Assembly: GCA_018894105.1 (NCBI GenBank)
Contig: CM032124.1
Span: 7,239,501 to 7,303,500 of the forward strand
DNA: 64,000 nucleotides
Reading direction: 5' to 3'
Source: Jacaranda mimosifolia
Lineage: Eukaryota; Streptophyta; Magnoliopsida; Lamiales; Bignoniaceae
Shown: positions 11,366 to 25,652 of the stretch, in pieces
Numbering within the stretch: the stretch's first letter is position 1
How the letters are laid out: each line of letters begins with the position of its first letter
Position numbers and translations under genes: made by a program
The notes under the pieces: generated by a model
Database searches by the model: none
What the model saw: the letters and a program-made list of their open reading frames with translations, nothing else
Told to the model about the DNA's origin: nothing

Positions 11366-14300
11366 ATGGGCTTGAAATTTTCTCCATTCTTGCTTCTGCA
11401 TTGTTGGGTTTTTCTGGTTTTGAGCTTGGGTGTTCATTGTGATGGTTCCGAAGTGGCTCTGAAATTGCTGAGGACTCCTCATGCATTCTCCAATAGAAAT
11501 TTTGCCACTTTTGCTTTCCAAGTCTTGGTGGGTGGCAATGGTAGCATTTGCACTGACTGTTCCACCAATTGCAAGGTTAGTTTTACTTGCATTGTAAAGT
11601 TGTGCATACACAGACAAAAAAGGTGCTGTTTTTTTAAGCTTTCCCAAAGGGTTTTTCTCTAATTTGCTTAACTTACTAGCAAAATTTGGATATGAATCAT
11701 ATGATTTCCAGGTATCATGACCACCTTTCCAAAAATGCAGTTTTAGGATCTGAAACGCCTTAGAGATTTTTAAAGATCGAATCTTTTCACTTCTTACCAG
11801 AAAAGATTTGCATCTTGTACAATGCATACACCAAGAATGCTATCTGTATGCAATTGAAATTTTTTTTTCCCTAAATTTCCTTCCAGATGCCAAGTTGCAT
11901 TTTTTACAATGGAGATTGCAATATCTGTAATTGTCCTGGCCAGAGTAGGTAAATAAATTATTCTTTGTATGCCATGTGCAGAATTAATGAAAATAGGGAT
12001 GTCTGTTTCTATCCTATATGATATTTAGCTTTATCTCTGAATATGCTTATTGGTTAAAAAGGTCACATTATAGTTCTTCCAAAGCAGCTTTTATCCCGTC
12101 ATAGCAACATTAGAGAACTAAAGTTTTTACACTGGTGCAAAATTTGATAACTTTATGCAGTTATTCTTCTAACATTGAACCTCAATCTGGCTGGATTAAA
12201 ATTGCTCTAGAAATATCATTTCAAGAATTCTGAATTTTTTTTTGTTTTTTTATGGGTTTAAAAAATTGCAAGAAAAAAGAAAACACTTTCTGAATGGTGT
12301 TCTGATATGTGCTAATTGTAATTCTGGCATTTTCAGCTTTTGCTACCTTTCCTAATAATTTTAAATGTCCCACAAATGCAGCTAGACCATGGCATGTTTT
12401 CAGCTTGTGAAGGTGGAAAGATTTCTTACACAAGGCTGTTAGATGGGAACCATTTATTTGAGGCGTGCACCAATGGGTCTCGTGGAGTTGCCTGTGCTAG
12501 CTATAACTGGACTGTTGGTTGAGCAACCACCCTATTTCTTTGCACATCATCTTTTTGAATCATGATAGCATTACATTTCTGAGTCTATCAAATTCAGTGC
12601 ATGTTAGGCATAGTTCCTTACCTCATGTTTGGCAAAATATGAACCAGAAATGTCCTTTGGCATGTATAAATATAACAAACATATTGCACTCGTGAAAGAC
12701 AATTACATCTCCTAATGAAGAAATAAACCATTTCCTATGATAAGTGGTGAAATCCGGACTTAGGTTCCTGTATTTATGAAAAAAACAGCATTCTACCATG
12801 TCCATTGTTACACTTCTCGTTTGTCAATGATATAAACCGGTCAAGCAAAAAGCATAGCATGTACAAAAAATTTAGATGATACGTTTATGTAGGCTGGTAA
12901 TTGTTTTACTAACAAGTCTATGCCTGTCTTTTGCAGACACAGTTAACCCCACGGCATATATTACGGCTGCAACATCCTTTACAAATGCTTCTCATGTTTC
13001 TGTAAACATAACTTTCAGTGAACTCTGTGGTGGTGGAGTTGGTTTCAGATGTTCTTCTGTAAATGCCTGCAACGTGAGTAGGTGGCCAGCTAGAACTTAG
13101 TTGAGACTCAATAGTATTCCATCTTTTTTGTGTGCTTCCAGTTAATATTCTCAACTCCATTAATGAGTTGGATTCTTCTTGGTTTTCTCCGGTTGCCTTG
13201 TAGAATGCGAATTACCAATAGGAGTCATCATAGAATATCCAATTTATGATATTGTTCTTGTTAACAGCTTCTTGTTTACGGCGCTGGAGAAGTCATGCCA
13301 AATACACTTAACGTTATCCAGCCCAACTTGAAATATTCTCTCGTTGTCAGTGTGTCTGAAAGAGTTCGATACGGACGCTTGATCTTGATAATGGACAAGA
13401 ATTTCTGTATGGACTCTGCAGGAAACCAATTTACAAGGACGGAGAATTCAAGCTTATTCATACATTATGGTGAGTTTGATTCTGAAAGATTTCTGCCTTT
13501 CTGTTCTATTTTTTTACTTATCCCATATAGTTTTGGTACAATTATTGTTTACTGTTCAATGTTGATTAATGTTATCTTGGAAAAAAAGAAATACAATGAC
13601 AATATCAATACCACATTTAATCAGTGATCTTTTGCCGTGGAGTTCTGCAGATAGAAGAAGTGTATTTGTGAATTTGAGAACACATATACCTGAAAGGCTA
13701 CTTCAGATAAACAGTGAAACCAGAACGGTACTGGCAACCAACAAGAATAAGAACTTAAAGGTATATCTGTATTTCAGCAAACCAGTTATGAATACGTCTG
13801 CTGAAATTCTGAATTCCCTCAACACAAATCAAGGTTCACTTGTCCCTATAAACGGGAGTAGCTTTGGACAACGTAGATTTGGCTATCAGGTTTGTTATTA
13901 GCTTTTCTCAAATCCATTTTACTTGGTTTAGATCAGATGGTTAATATTTCCTATCTTATCTTTGCTTTGGTGATCTTGCAGCTCACTGATATACCAGAAT
14001 TAGCCATTGTCGCCGTAAGCCTGCAATCGGACTTGGTAATAAGCAGACAGGGGATGCCTGTTGCTCCAGTATCTCCTGTGACTTTCCTCTATGGTATGCA
14101 AATGAACCAACTATAGCTACTAGGATAAACTTACTTATTCTTTATCCATTGAAACTCAGGAGTGAAATTTTGTTTGCTCATCTTTTGGTCTTAGATTCTC
14201 AGAGACCTACTGTCAAGCTGAGCACCACATGCAACATGCGGACTAAAGAGAAGAGTATTCTTATACGAATCAAATTCATGAAGCCTGTATTCGGTTTTAA

Positions 14301-17182
14301 CTCGTCTCATGTATCAATTTCCGGGGGGCATTTGCAGAGGTGTGCATTTTCATAGATGAATTGGTCAGATATATTGATGAATATCCTTGACGTCAAATTG
14401 TTGCATATCTATTCAGCTTGACATTTCATACATTCTTTTACAGCTGCTGATTTTTCTCTATTTGTGCATTTTACAGCTTCCAAGAGATAAGTAGAAGAAG
14501 CTATACTGTGAATATACATGCTGAATCTGATGCGATATCTGTCAATATTCCTGAAAACATAACAACAGATGTTTCTGGAAATGGAAATAGACCATCTAAT
14601 ACTCTGCAAGTGAGGCACTGTAAGCATTTTTTCTTTTTTATTACCAATGGTTCCTGTGTCCAAGGAATTCAATTTTTCCTTTCTTTCCCAAGTTTTTGAC
14701 ATATACCTTACTGTTTGAATTTTATTGCAGATTCTGTACCTCTTGAATCGTTGGTTCTTTCATCCTTTGCAACTGCTGCTTTTGCCCTGACAGCTTTAAT
14801 AGCCGGGTTGCTAACTGTTTCAACCACGAGCCTGCTATCTGTTGGAGCATTCTCAAGACCAAATTCTATCTTATGCTCTGATCCCACAAGATATCTTTTC
14901 GTAATCTCCAATTTCTTGATTTAACATGTTTAGTATATGTAGATTATATAGAATACTTTTCTTGTTCATCAACTTACTGAAAATCTAATGTTTTTTCTCC
15001 TTACTTAGAGATTTGCTTCCCACATTCAAGTCTTTGCACTCACCCGATGGTTGGCAATCACCTTACCAGTTGAATATTATGAACTTGCAAGAGGCTTACA
15101 ATGGAGTATTCCCTACTTCAATCTCCCATGGGAGAGAGGAACTACACGTTCCGTCATGGTGGGTTCAAATTCTCCTACGGATCGACTAGTTCATGTTTCT
15201 GAGGTTCATGATTCAATATTTTTCGAGGGGCTTCAACCGGAAGCTGGAAATGTGGATTCAGCTGGAAAGGTTTTCGGGTTGCCTCTGACTCCAGTGGAGT
15301 ACAGATCATATTTTGAGGTCAGACATGGTTACTTTTACTTAAACGTTACTATTGACTTCTATATTTTGATCGACGACATTTTTCCAAGCAGAGCCAGACT
15401 ATCATGCCAGAAGCCGATTACATTTTAGATCCACAAAATTCACATGGGTAAGTATTTGGAAAGCACTTATTGTTCTCATCCACTTTTATCCAGCGCATTC
15501 ACTTTCCCAAAAGAAATTAAGTAAAATAGTTCACATCATCTATTGCTGCTACATGAATGTTAATACATATATGAAGCCATCGACAATTTCATATCTTCCT
15601 GATCTAGGAAATTAAACGGCAAACAAATGCATATATATTCAAAATTCTATTCTGAAAGTACAATTAATATTGCAGTCATTATTCAATTGATCATATTTTT
15701 TCTTCCAGGTGGAGAGATTTCAGCAGAAGCATGTTTTGGTTAGCAGTAATTGGTGGGAGTTTGATATTTCTGCATGCTTTACTGCTTATGATTCTCAAAT
15801 TCAGAAAGCAAACCAAGGAAAAACAGAGCTATGGAGCACTTATTTTTCCAAGATTTGAGATCTTTCTTCTAATACTTGCACTCCCTTGCTTCTGTGAAGC
15901 TTCGGCTGCTATAATCTCAGGTACTTCTGTTAAAATATTTTCTCCAAAGATATTAATGCTGAAGTAAGTCGTCTGTCTACCTTTTTTTAACATCTCATTT
16001 ACGATGATGTAAGGAGGAACGTCTTCTGGAATGGTTGTTGGCGTCCTCGTACTGAGTTTAGTAGCTTTTCTGCTGCTATCATTTCTATTATTTCTTTCCT
16101 TTGGAATCACATTTGGAAAGTTACTTCAGTATAAGGAAGTGCACCAAGAAGGTCAGAAATTTCACTGGTATCAAGAGCTTATTCGAGTTACATTAGGTCC
16201 GGGTAAAAGAGGCCAATGGTCATGGAAAAACCAGCCACAGTCAATATATCTAACCATTTTAGGACCTTTGTTTGAGGATCTAAGAGGCCCCCCTAAGTAC
16301 ATGCTGTCCCAGATTTCCGGAGGCAGCTTAAACAAACCACGGGATAGAATCATCGCCTCAGATGATGAAACGGAAGATGCAGAAGCACCATTCATTCAGA
16401 AGTTATTTGGAATCCTCAGGATATACTATACGTTGATCGAATGTGTGAAGCGTGTGGCTGTCGGGATTGTAGCCGGTGCCTTCTCGCAGAATTGGTCTAC
16501 AAGAACACCCACAATCATCTTACTCTGCATAACTTCATTTCAACTCTTCTTCATGGTTCTTAAGAAGCCCTTCATTAAGAAAAAGGTCCAGTTGGTTGAG
16601 ATTGTCTCAGTGTCCTGTGAAGTTGCCATTTTCGCCTTCTGTGTCATTTTGTTGGACCGAGACTTCTCAGTCGAAGATGAGAGGAAAATTGGGATCTCAA
16701 TGGTTTCAGTTTTCTTGTTAGCATTTCTAGTACAAATGATCAATGAATGGTATGCATTGTACAAACAGATAAAGCAGCTGGATCCCATCAGAAACTCTTT
16801 CTTGCACGGCCTGGAAACGGCTTCAATCGGATTGCTTTTGTTCCTCTGTCCTCATTGTCTGACCAAGAACTTGAAAAGCAGGTTCCCTATAAACAACCCT
16901 GGTGAAACAGATATTACTTCTGCAGAAAGGAATGGGAGTTCTGGCAGCAGAAGCTCGGGCGAAAAGCCATGGCTGAGGCAAATAAGAGAGCTGGCAAGAT
17001 CTAGCTTTAGTAGAGAAGGAAACAAGGCTTCTCCAAGTGATCCTTCCACAAGTAAGACCACATGGAGTGGATTTTGGAAGAATAAAAGGAGTGGAAGCTC
17101 ATCTGCGTCGACATCCACAGATTTTAAGTCGAAACCAAGGGGACTGTACAAAGAGTTAGAAGATATTTTTGCATCAAAATGA
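11366..17182 (+). CDS. Conserved plant multi-pass membrane protein with large secreted N-terminal half, function unknown
   Basis: Thirteen exons join in frame to 1079 residues: 11366-11575, 12382-12517, 12937-13073, 13268-13469, 13651-13889, 13982-14093, 14195-14339, 14477-14619, 14731-14900, 15009-15317, 15392-15447, 15709-15920, 16014-17182. Residues 1-25 look like a signal peptide. Residues about 26-440 are Cys- and Asn-rich (CTDCSTNC, CASYNWTV, several N-x-S/T sites) with repeated beta-strand-like segments, likely Ig-like. Hydrophobic segments lie near 448-475, 626-650, 662-688, 697-724, 856-876, 887-906 and 918-937. A conserved cytosolic-type block contains GKRGQW, GPLFEDLRGPPKYMLSQISG, an acidic stretch (SDDETEDAEAP) and a Ser-rich basic tail from about 980. 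I recognise it as a conserved plant family annotated only as transmembrane or glycine-rich protein, with no established role. A channel- or receptor-like function would be speculation. Confidence 0.92.
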
Positions 17183-17642
17183 GATATGATTTTTCAATAT
17201 ATATTTGCATATAGTTGCTAGCCTTTTGTATGAGCATGGAAGATCAGGCTAACAGGCAATGGCAACCTTTTTCCATTAACTATTGGAGAAGAACATTTTA
17301 TGTGTAATGAGATGTTGCAGATATCCTAAGATCAATCTTGCTTCATTACTTTGGTTGGATCCATGAATTATATCAAAGTAGCAGCACAGACCTATAGCTT
17401 CTTCTGAGGTAGATGCTTGCAGTTTGGAACCTGTGTATCTATAAGATATTTCATTTTATATTACACATACTATTTGCACACTAACTGTATAAATTATTTT
17501 TTTAAATATATGCTTGAAATTAATCATATGCACTTGATATACATACATATGAAAAATAAAATAAAATAGAGGATTTAAGATTTATATACATGTTGAACAT
17601 AGGCACGTATAATTATATCAACATATCAAAGTTGAGAGAATC
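17183..17642 (+). other. 3' UTR and downstream flank of the 13-exon membrane-protein gene
   Basis: Follows the TGA at 17180-17182; no further coding sequence. Polyadenylation site not pinpointed. Confidence 0.5.
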
Positions 17643-17998
17643 TTAGCCTGTTTGGATTCATTTCCAAACCCCATTTTTACCAATTCTACTATTTTAAAAA
17701 TAAAATACAATATTTTTTACACATTTTCATCCAAAATCATTTTTATTTTCATTTTCAAAACGCATTCTTCAATAACTTATATATCTTATCGCAAGAACTT
17801 ATATATTTTCTCTCTATATTTCATTATTTCTATCTCTCTCCTACTATAACCTATTAAAACCAATATAATCATTACATTTTCAACATAATCATTGCATTTC
17901 CAAACATTTTATCCAAACACATTTTCATTTTCACATCACTTCACATAACTGATTTCCACCAATTTGAAAATGAAAATGAAAATCAATCCAAACAGCTT
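17643..17998. mobile_element. MITE, 'GCCCGTTTGG' family, copy 2
   Basis: Starts AGCCTGTTTGGATTCATTTC and ends inverted with AAATCAATCCAAACAGCTT. Body shares 'ttttcattttcaaaa' and 'acttatatattttctctcta' phrases with copies at 5147 and 46973. Confidence 0.65.
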
Positions 17999-18606
17999 GT
18001 CCAATATATATTTTAAATATTTTCTTAAATAAATAATTTTTTCTAAGTTGGTGTTTCTTTGTTCCTGCAATTTTCATTTTCTTTCTCCATGGGGACTGGG
18101 GAGATTGCAAAGTGAACTTTTGTTAGGGATAACAATTTCCAACCCGACACAAAATTAGTGGATTTGGGTCGACCCGAAATACAACCCAAAATTTTTAGGT
18201 GGATTTGGGTTGGGTCACTGGTTGACCTGGCCAACTCAAAATTATTTTTCGGATGACCCATCAATCTAACCCAATCCACATAATATTAAAAAAAATATAT
18301 ATATATATATGTATAAGTTAGATATTCAAAATAAGTAAAGGCCTAAAATGCCCAAAAAAAAGGTAAAAAAGAAGAAAGTCTTAGCTTTATTTCTTTTTTA
18401 TGCCTAGCTGCCGTTAGGGACGGGAATAGGCCATGTTACTCTTCAAAGGTCTTTGGTGTAACTTACTTATAGCTTACTTTGCCCTAACCTATTTAATAAA
18501 AAGGCTAAATTAAGGCTTAAAAAGTAATTTTTTAAAACTAAATATGCTAAACTTAGGCTCTTCTAAAAACTTGCAAAGCCTAACAGGCCGACCACATTAA
18601 AAAGCA

Positions 18607-18607
18607 C

Positions 18608-18657
<50 letters not shown>
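18607..18657. repeat. (AAT)n microsatellite
   Basis: About sixteen consecutive AAT units. Confidence 0.9.
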
Positions 18658-18660
<3 letters not shown>

Positions 18661-18898
18661 GCTTATTATATTTGATTTCTTTCATTAGTTCTTTATGGAA
18701 TCCTTTATGTTGTTAGTATTGTTTTTTGTTGAAATAATACTATTTTATACTTAAATTTGAATTTTTTATAATTATGCATAGCTCATTATATTTGATTTCT
18801 TTTATTAGTTCTTTATGGAATCCTTTATGTTGTTAGTATTGTTTTTTTGTTGAAATAATACTATTTTATACTTAAATTTGAATTTTTATAATTATGCA
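18661..18898. repeat. 120-bp tandem duplication
   Basis: The segment 18661-18780 is repeated head to tail at 18781-18898 with only a few differences (for example ttcattag/tttattag and lengths of T-runs), so the duplication is young relative to its surroundings. Confidence 0.9.
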
Positions 18899-19462
18899 TT
18901 CATTATTTATCATATTGATTATTGCCTATCAAGATCTATTACAAGCTTGAGTGTATTAATTAAGAATTTAGATTTATTTGCTATTTAGATCTAATTGAAG
19001 CCTTGGTAGAAAATATGTTTTTAGGTCGGCTTTCATGTTCGGCTAAGGTTTTAGGATTTATTAAAACAACTTGGCCTATGTTTATGTAAACGGCTTTCAA
19101 GCTGGGCTAAGCCTTCAAATCCACCAAGTTAATACCGACTGAAATGTTATTCATATTGTACAAATATTTATGTAATTTATTCCTTCAATGCACAATGAAA
19201 ATGGATTATGGAAGTCAAATCTACAATAACAAGCAATGTAAAATATGGTTTATATTATTATTGTCGTAATGGATTCGGTGGGTTGTGGGTTATTGGGTCA
19301 ATCTAATTTGGTTTGATCTGATTTGGAGTGGGTTGGATTTAGATTTAGATTTAGATTTATTAGGTTGAAAATTAAATAGATTGGGTTCGAATTGAGCAAA
19401 TTTATATAACCCCTACCTTGACCTCATCTGAACCCACCCAACCCATCCAAATTGCCACGCAT

Positions 19463-20190
19463 ATTTTGATGTAAAAAGGGTAAGGGAAATGAAAAGGTAT
19501 CTAATCCCCAAGTTAAAAAAGATATAGAAATAAAAGCAGCTGAAAGACCAAAAATGATGGGTCACAAGTCAGTTTCTTTACAAATGATTCATCCTTAGCA
19601 AACAAGTAGAACAGGGTATCTTGGTTTCAAATCTTGGTATTAACAAGTAAAATATAATCCTGATCCAAATCTTTCTTTTGTCTATGGATAAAACCGACCT
19701 TGATGAAATAAGAGAAAGCCAAAAATGCTTATCTTAAGCAACAAGGTTTATGTATTGTCCCTCTTGTAGCAAAATAAATTAAGGGGGAATATTCCTTGTC
19801 CCACTATAGTTTGAAGAAAGCTTCGAGCAGCTCAGTTATGTAATAAACTACTACCAAAAAAATAAAAATAAAAATAAAAAATATTTAGCCATTTTAATTT
19901 GTAAAAATTGACAGATAATTCAATGAGATCTTATTTAGTTGATGGCGCTAATATATCAACATTTTAAAAATTAATGAAAAAAATCTTAGAAGTACTTCTT
20001 TACTTTAATATAAATTTCTTCATTCTCATATTTTCTGTAACTCTTAATAATCATATTATTGATATGTGTAATACATAAAATTAAGGGAATCGATTTAAAA
20101 TATGTTATAATTACCACAATTAAAAAGTTTGCAATATCAAAATTGTGGGAACTTTGTAACAAAATAAGCAAAAAATTGAGGGTAAATTGC
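19463..20190. other. AT-rich intergenic DNA, no gene
   Basis: No coding sequence or element ends recognised; open frames are short and low-complexity. Confidence 0.55.
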
Positions 20191-21185
20191 ATTTTACCCC
20201 CTGTAAAAATGAAAAAGAATAAAAAGAACTCTTATGAAAAAAAAATAGGTAATAAAACTTCTTGTAATTTTAAAAAATATTCACACCGCCTTCCCTTCAT
20301 GATTTGCAGTAGTTTAGCCCTAATTTTAATTTAAAAAGACTATACTACCCTAATTATTTCATATACTTTCAATTTTATTTAAAAACTATTTTTAAATATA
20401 TTTTCAATTTATTTATTTATTTTTAAATATATTTTTATATATCTTTTTTCATCTCTATCATACCAAAATTTTCATTTTTAAATTTAAAAACTATTTTTAA
20501 TTTTTTAATTTTCATCTTTCTAATTTATTCTGTTTTTTCATTTATATATATATATATAAATTATACAAATATATATAATATAATATAAATTTAAATATAA
20601 AATATATAATACATTAGAACTACATTATATATTTATATATATATATAATATTAAAAAAAAACATAAATATATTATATTTACCTATCCCCACCCCACCTTA
20701 CATGTGGTCGCTGGACTGTGAGCGGTGGCCAATGCCGCTACTCGCAGAGGCTGCCCTCTCGCAAGGACGGGTGGGTTTTACACACACACACACACGTGCG
20801 TATATATATAAATATACATATATATTTGATTATGTATAAATATAGTTATATATAAATATGTCTATATTAATAATATATTTAATAAATATATACATATGTA
20901 TATATATGTATATAAATATTTATATTTTTTTATAGGTAGAAATAATTTGAGCCATTAATTTATTTTTTTTAATATATTCAACGATTGATATTTAGAGACA
21001 AAATTAACATTTTAACAATAAAATTTTTAGAACCAACTACATATACAGTGCGTAATTACACCACGAAATGGAGGGAGCTAACTTGCTACTTTTTAAAATT
21101 ATAAAGGGGGTATTGTCTTTTCCTTTTCTTTTTTTTTTTTTTTCCATAAAGAGGTTTTTTAACCCTTTTTTACTTTCACATGCGA
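20191..21185. mobile_element. Possible foldback element with a GC-rich core
   Basis: The left side (GTAAAAATGAAAAAGAATAA, then 'aactcttatgaaaaaaa') and the reverse complement of the right side ('gtgaaagtaaaaaagggtt', then 'acctctttatggaaaaaa') are similar. Between them lies very AT-rich DNA with (TA)n tracts and an isolated GC-rich patch (20683-20780). That recalls the GC-rich core in the element at 34262. No TSD found. Confidence 0.4.
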
Positions 21186-21222
21186 TTAAAACTTAATTCG
21201 CCCAAAAAATTGAATCGATGTT

Positions 21223-21340
21223 TTTTTTATTTTTTATTTATACACATGCATATCAGGAGTTCGTTAGAACTCGAACTCTTGACCTCTCACATTATATGGG
21301 AGACTTATGCCGCTGGGCCACAGTTGACTCGACCAAAAAA
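21223..21340 (-). mobile_element. tRNA-derived SINE
   Basis: On the minus strand a pol III A-box-like TGGCCCAGCGG (about 21308-21318) is followed by CATAAGTCTCCCATATAATG and a B-box-like AGTTCGAGTTC (about 21263-21273), then an A-rich 3' tail. The unit is bounded by 19-bp direct repeats with two mismatches (21204-21222 and 21341-21359, both ending CGATGTT). That is the structure of a plant tRNA-related SINE. Confidence 0.75.
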
Positions 21341-21359
21341 AAAAAACTGAACCGATGTT

Positions 21360-21701
21360 GACTTTTTAAGTATTAGCAAATTTGGATATATTCTCACATA
21401 AATTTACCGTTGTACCCTTGATGGGAAAAAATACTGTCACTCCCACCCAAGATGCCCCGATGATACAAACAGTAGTTGAGCATAAGCAATATCCAAATGA
21501 TCGAAAGAGGAAAACAGATTCCACACGAGAAATTATTCTCTTATTGTCATATGTGATGTTATAAGTAGCCGATTTGCAAGCTCAGAAAGTGCCATCTGTG
21601 CCTTTTGTTGAGGGACACTAAGCAGATTCAAACTTCTGACACCTGTTTTCTTCTCTCTGAGTTTGCAGATATATAAATCAAGAAAAGAGGGAAAAGAAGA
21701 A
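21360..21701 (+). promoter_or_regulatory. 5' flank of the glutaredoxin gene
   Basis: Immediately upstream of the ATG at 21702. A TTATAAGT box at about 21557 could serve as a TATA element, placing transcription start about 30 bp further on. Assignment is positional inference. Confidence 0.35.
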
Positions 21702-23753
<2,052 letters not shown>

Positions 23754-23780
23754 AGTCTCATCAGCGGATGCAATTGTAAG

Positions 23781-23786
23781 AATAAA
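23781..23786 (+). terminator. Possible polyadenylation signal of the glutaredoxin gene
   Basis: AATAAA 28 nt after the TAA stop. Plant near-upstream elements vary, so this is a candidate only. Confidence 0.35.
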
Positions 23787-25652
23787 TTGGAAGTGAAGAT
23801 TATAGAGTATGCTACCTGTAGTTAAGGAATAACAGTTGGGCATCCCTTTTTCTTAATTAAGCTTGTGTGGGGTATTCTCTTTATTCTTATCTTGCTTGCC
23901 TTTGTATCACGCATTTTTTATGATAGTGAGCAACTATGCTTAAACGGGTCTGCTGCTTTGCCATGGGTTGATTTCGGCTGCTCTTTCGAGTTCTTGTGCC
24001 TGTTAGTTATACTAAGCATGAGTGTTCCTTTACTCCTGATGAAAAGGAGTAAGTGAAGAGTCTCTGTTGTAAAAAACAGCAAACTCGCAACATAATCTCG
24101 TAAAGAGAAGAGTAAGAGGAGAAATGAAACACAAGAATTTAACGTGGTTTGATTAAAAATCAGTTTAAATCCTTTATTTCATTTTTTATTCTATTTTATA
24201 AATGTATGACATGTGCATTAAATATTTTTTTAATAAAAATAATTACTTAAAAATTAAATATACTTAGTATAAATACAGTAAATTTGAATAAAAAATGGAA
24301 TAGAGAATCAAAGTGATCCAAAATGTATACATTTTGGGTAAGATAGGAAGAAAGTCTTCACTATGAAGAAAAAAAATGTATAGTCGGTTTCTCTTATAAA
24401 ATATATATATTTATATATTGGTCTAATTTGGGTTACATTAGAAGCTTTTGGATGGGGACATGGGATTATAATTTAGACCCACCAAATTTAAGCTACATTA
24501 ATAGTTTCATTTTTGAGTCTATGCTCACACTTTGCTTGGTTTGAGGATTTTATTAGAGCAAAAAAAAAAAAAAATCCTAGCGAAAAAGAAAATAAAAAAA
24601 AGGAAGTATAAAATTTCAAATTTGTTTGGTTATTTGAAGAAAATAAGAGGAACAAAATGAAAAAGTTAAAGATGATGAAGATATTGAAGAATAAGAGAGA
24701 GCTATATAAATTTTCTTCTTGTTTTTCTCACCATTTTGGAACTTTAATTTCATTATTTTGTTCTTCAATTTTTTTTTTCCTTATTAATTTCCTTACCAAT
24801 CAAACATTCAAAATTATTTTTCTTAATATTTTCTTTTCTTTTCATTATCAAAATCCTTACACCAAATATAGCGTAAACGTAAGCCAAACATTCTACTCCC
24901 TGATCTATAGCAAAATGAACCACAGCAAACGATCAAAATTCACTTGATGACCGACCAAGCCATTCAATGGCCAGGAACGTCTTTTTTATGTGCTAATGCG
25001 TAGTTAATTTAAAACTTTATCATTTTGTTAATTGACATTATATATGCTTTGGTGGTGAGTTAGAATCTCTTCCTACAATTGCTTTGAAATATTGTTCACC
25101 TTTGCTCTTTTATTTTAGTTGAGACATTATCCGGTCCTCAATTATACCTGAACAATTAAGGAGATTTACAAATCTATAAATATTTTCTTCCACTGATGGT
25201 ATCTTTCTACACACAAATCTACAAATCTGACAAGCGATCAATTAATCTAGAACATATTCACACATATATAAATGGGACATAAGAATTCAGATTTTAATGA
25301 ACTTTTGGATGTATATAAATTTCAAAAAAAGAAAAAAAGATATTAGACCTTCAAACAGCTTAAGAACAAGTACAACAATATTGGGCTATCTTGTTAATAT
25401 ATGCAAAAATTCTCTCTTAGAAAGCAGTTCTCACAGCATACAGCTCTGAGGAACACATCACCAGACATCGTACTTCAATCAATTTACAGCTTGGTAAAAA
25501 GGTGTTTGGGTGCAAGAGGGAAGAAAAAAAAAAGGGAAATAAATAAATTTCGACCGCATTGGTATTTTTAAGAGCTTGGACTTACAAAAATACTCTCTAT
25601 TCTTTGCTGGAAAAACCAACTTATTGGAAACATCAACTCTCTGTTGGTCTAT
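23787..25652. other. Intergenic region, no gene
   Basis: Between the convergent glutaredoxin and anthranilate phosphoribosyltransferase genes. AT-rich, with a poly(A) run near 24560-24573. The part nearest 25652 is the 3' UTR of the minus-strand gene. No coding sequence recognised. Confidence 0.55.

Larger units (their letters stand above)
18124..19462. mobile_element. Probable hAT-like nonautonomous composite element
   Basis: Left end TAGGGATAACAATTTCC and right end (reverse complement) GCGTGGCAATTTGGATGGG resemble the TAGGGATGGCAATTT ends of plant hAT elements; inverted 'gggttgggt'-type phrases lie next to both. No clear TSD. Contains an (AAT)n run at about 18609-18656, a 120-bp tandem duplication (18661-18898) and possibly a smaller nested element (about 18415-19140). 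Confidence 0.5.

Noticed and set aside
11315..11827. Minus-strand open frame of 170 codons
   Set aside because: Overlaps exon 1 and intron 1 of the well-supported plus-strand gene; no recognisable protein features.
13295..13627. Plus-strand frame reading past the exon 4 donor into intron 4
   Set aside because: Only 13295-13469 is exonic; the downstream part is intron read-through.
21223..21340. Functional tRNA gene
   Set aside because: A/B-box-like motifs are present but no cloverleaf or acceptor stem; the flanking target duplication marks it as a SINE.
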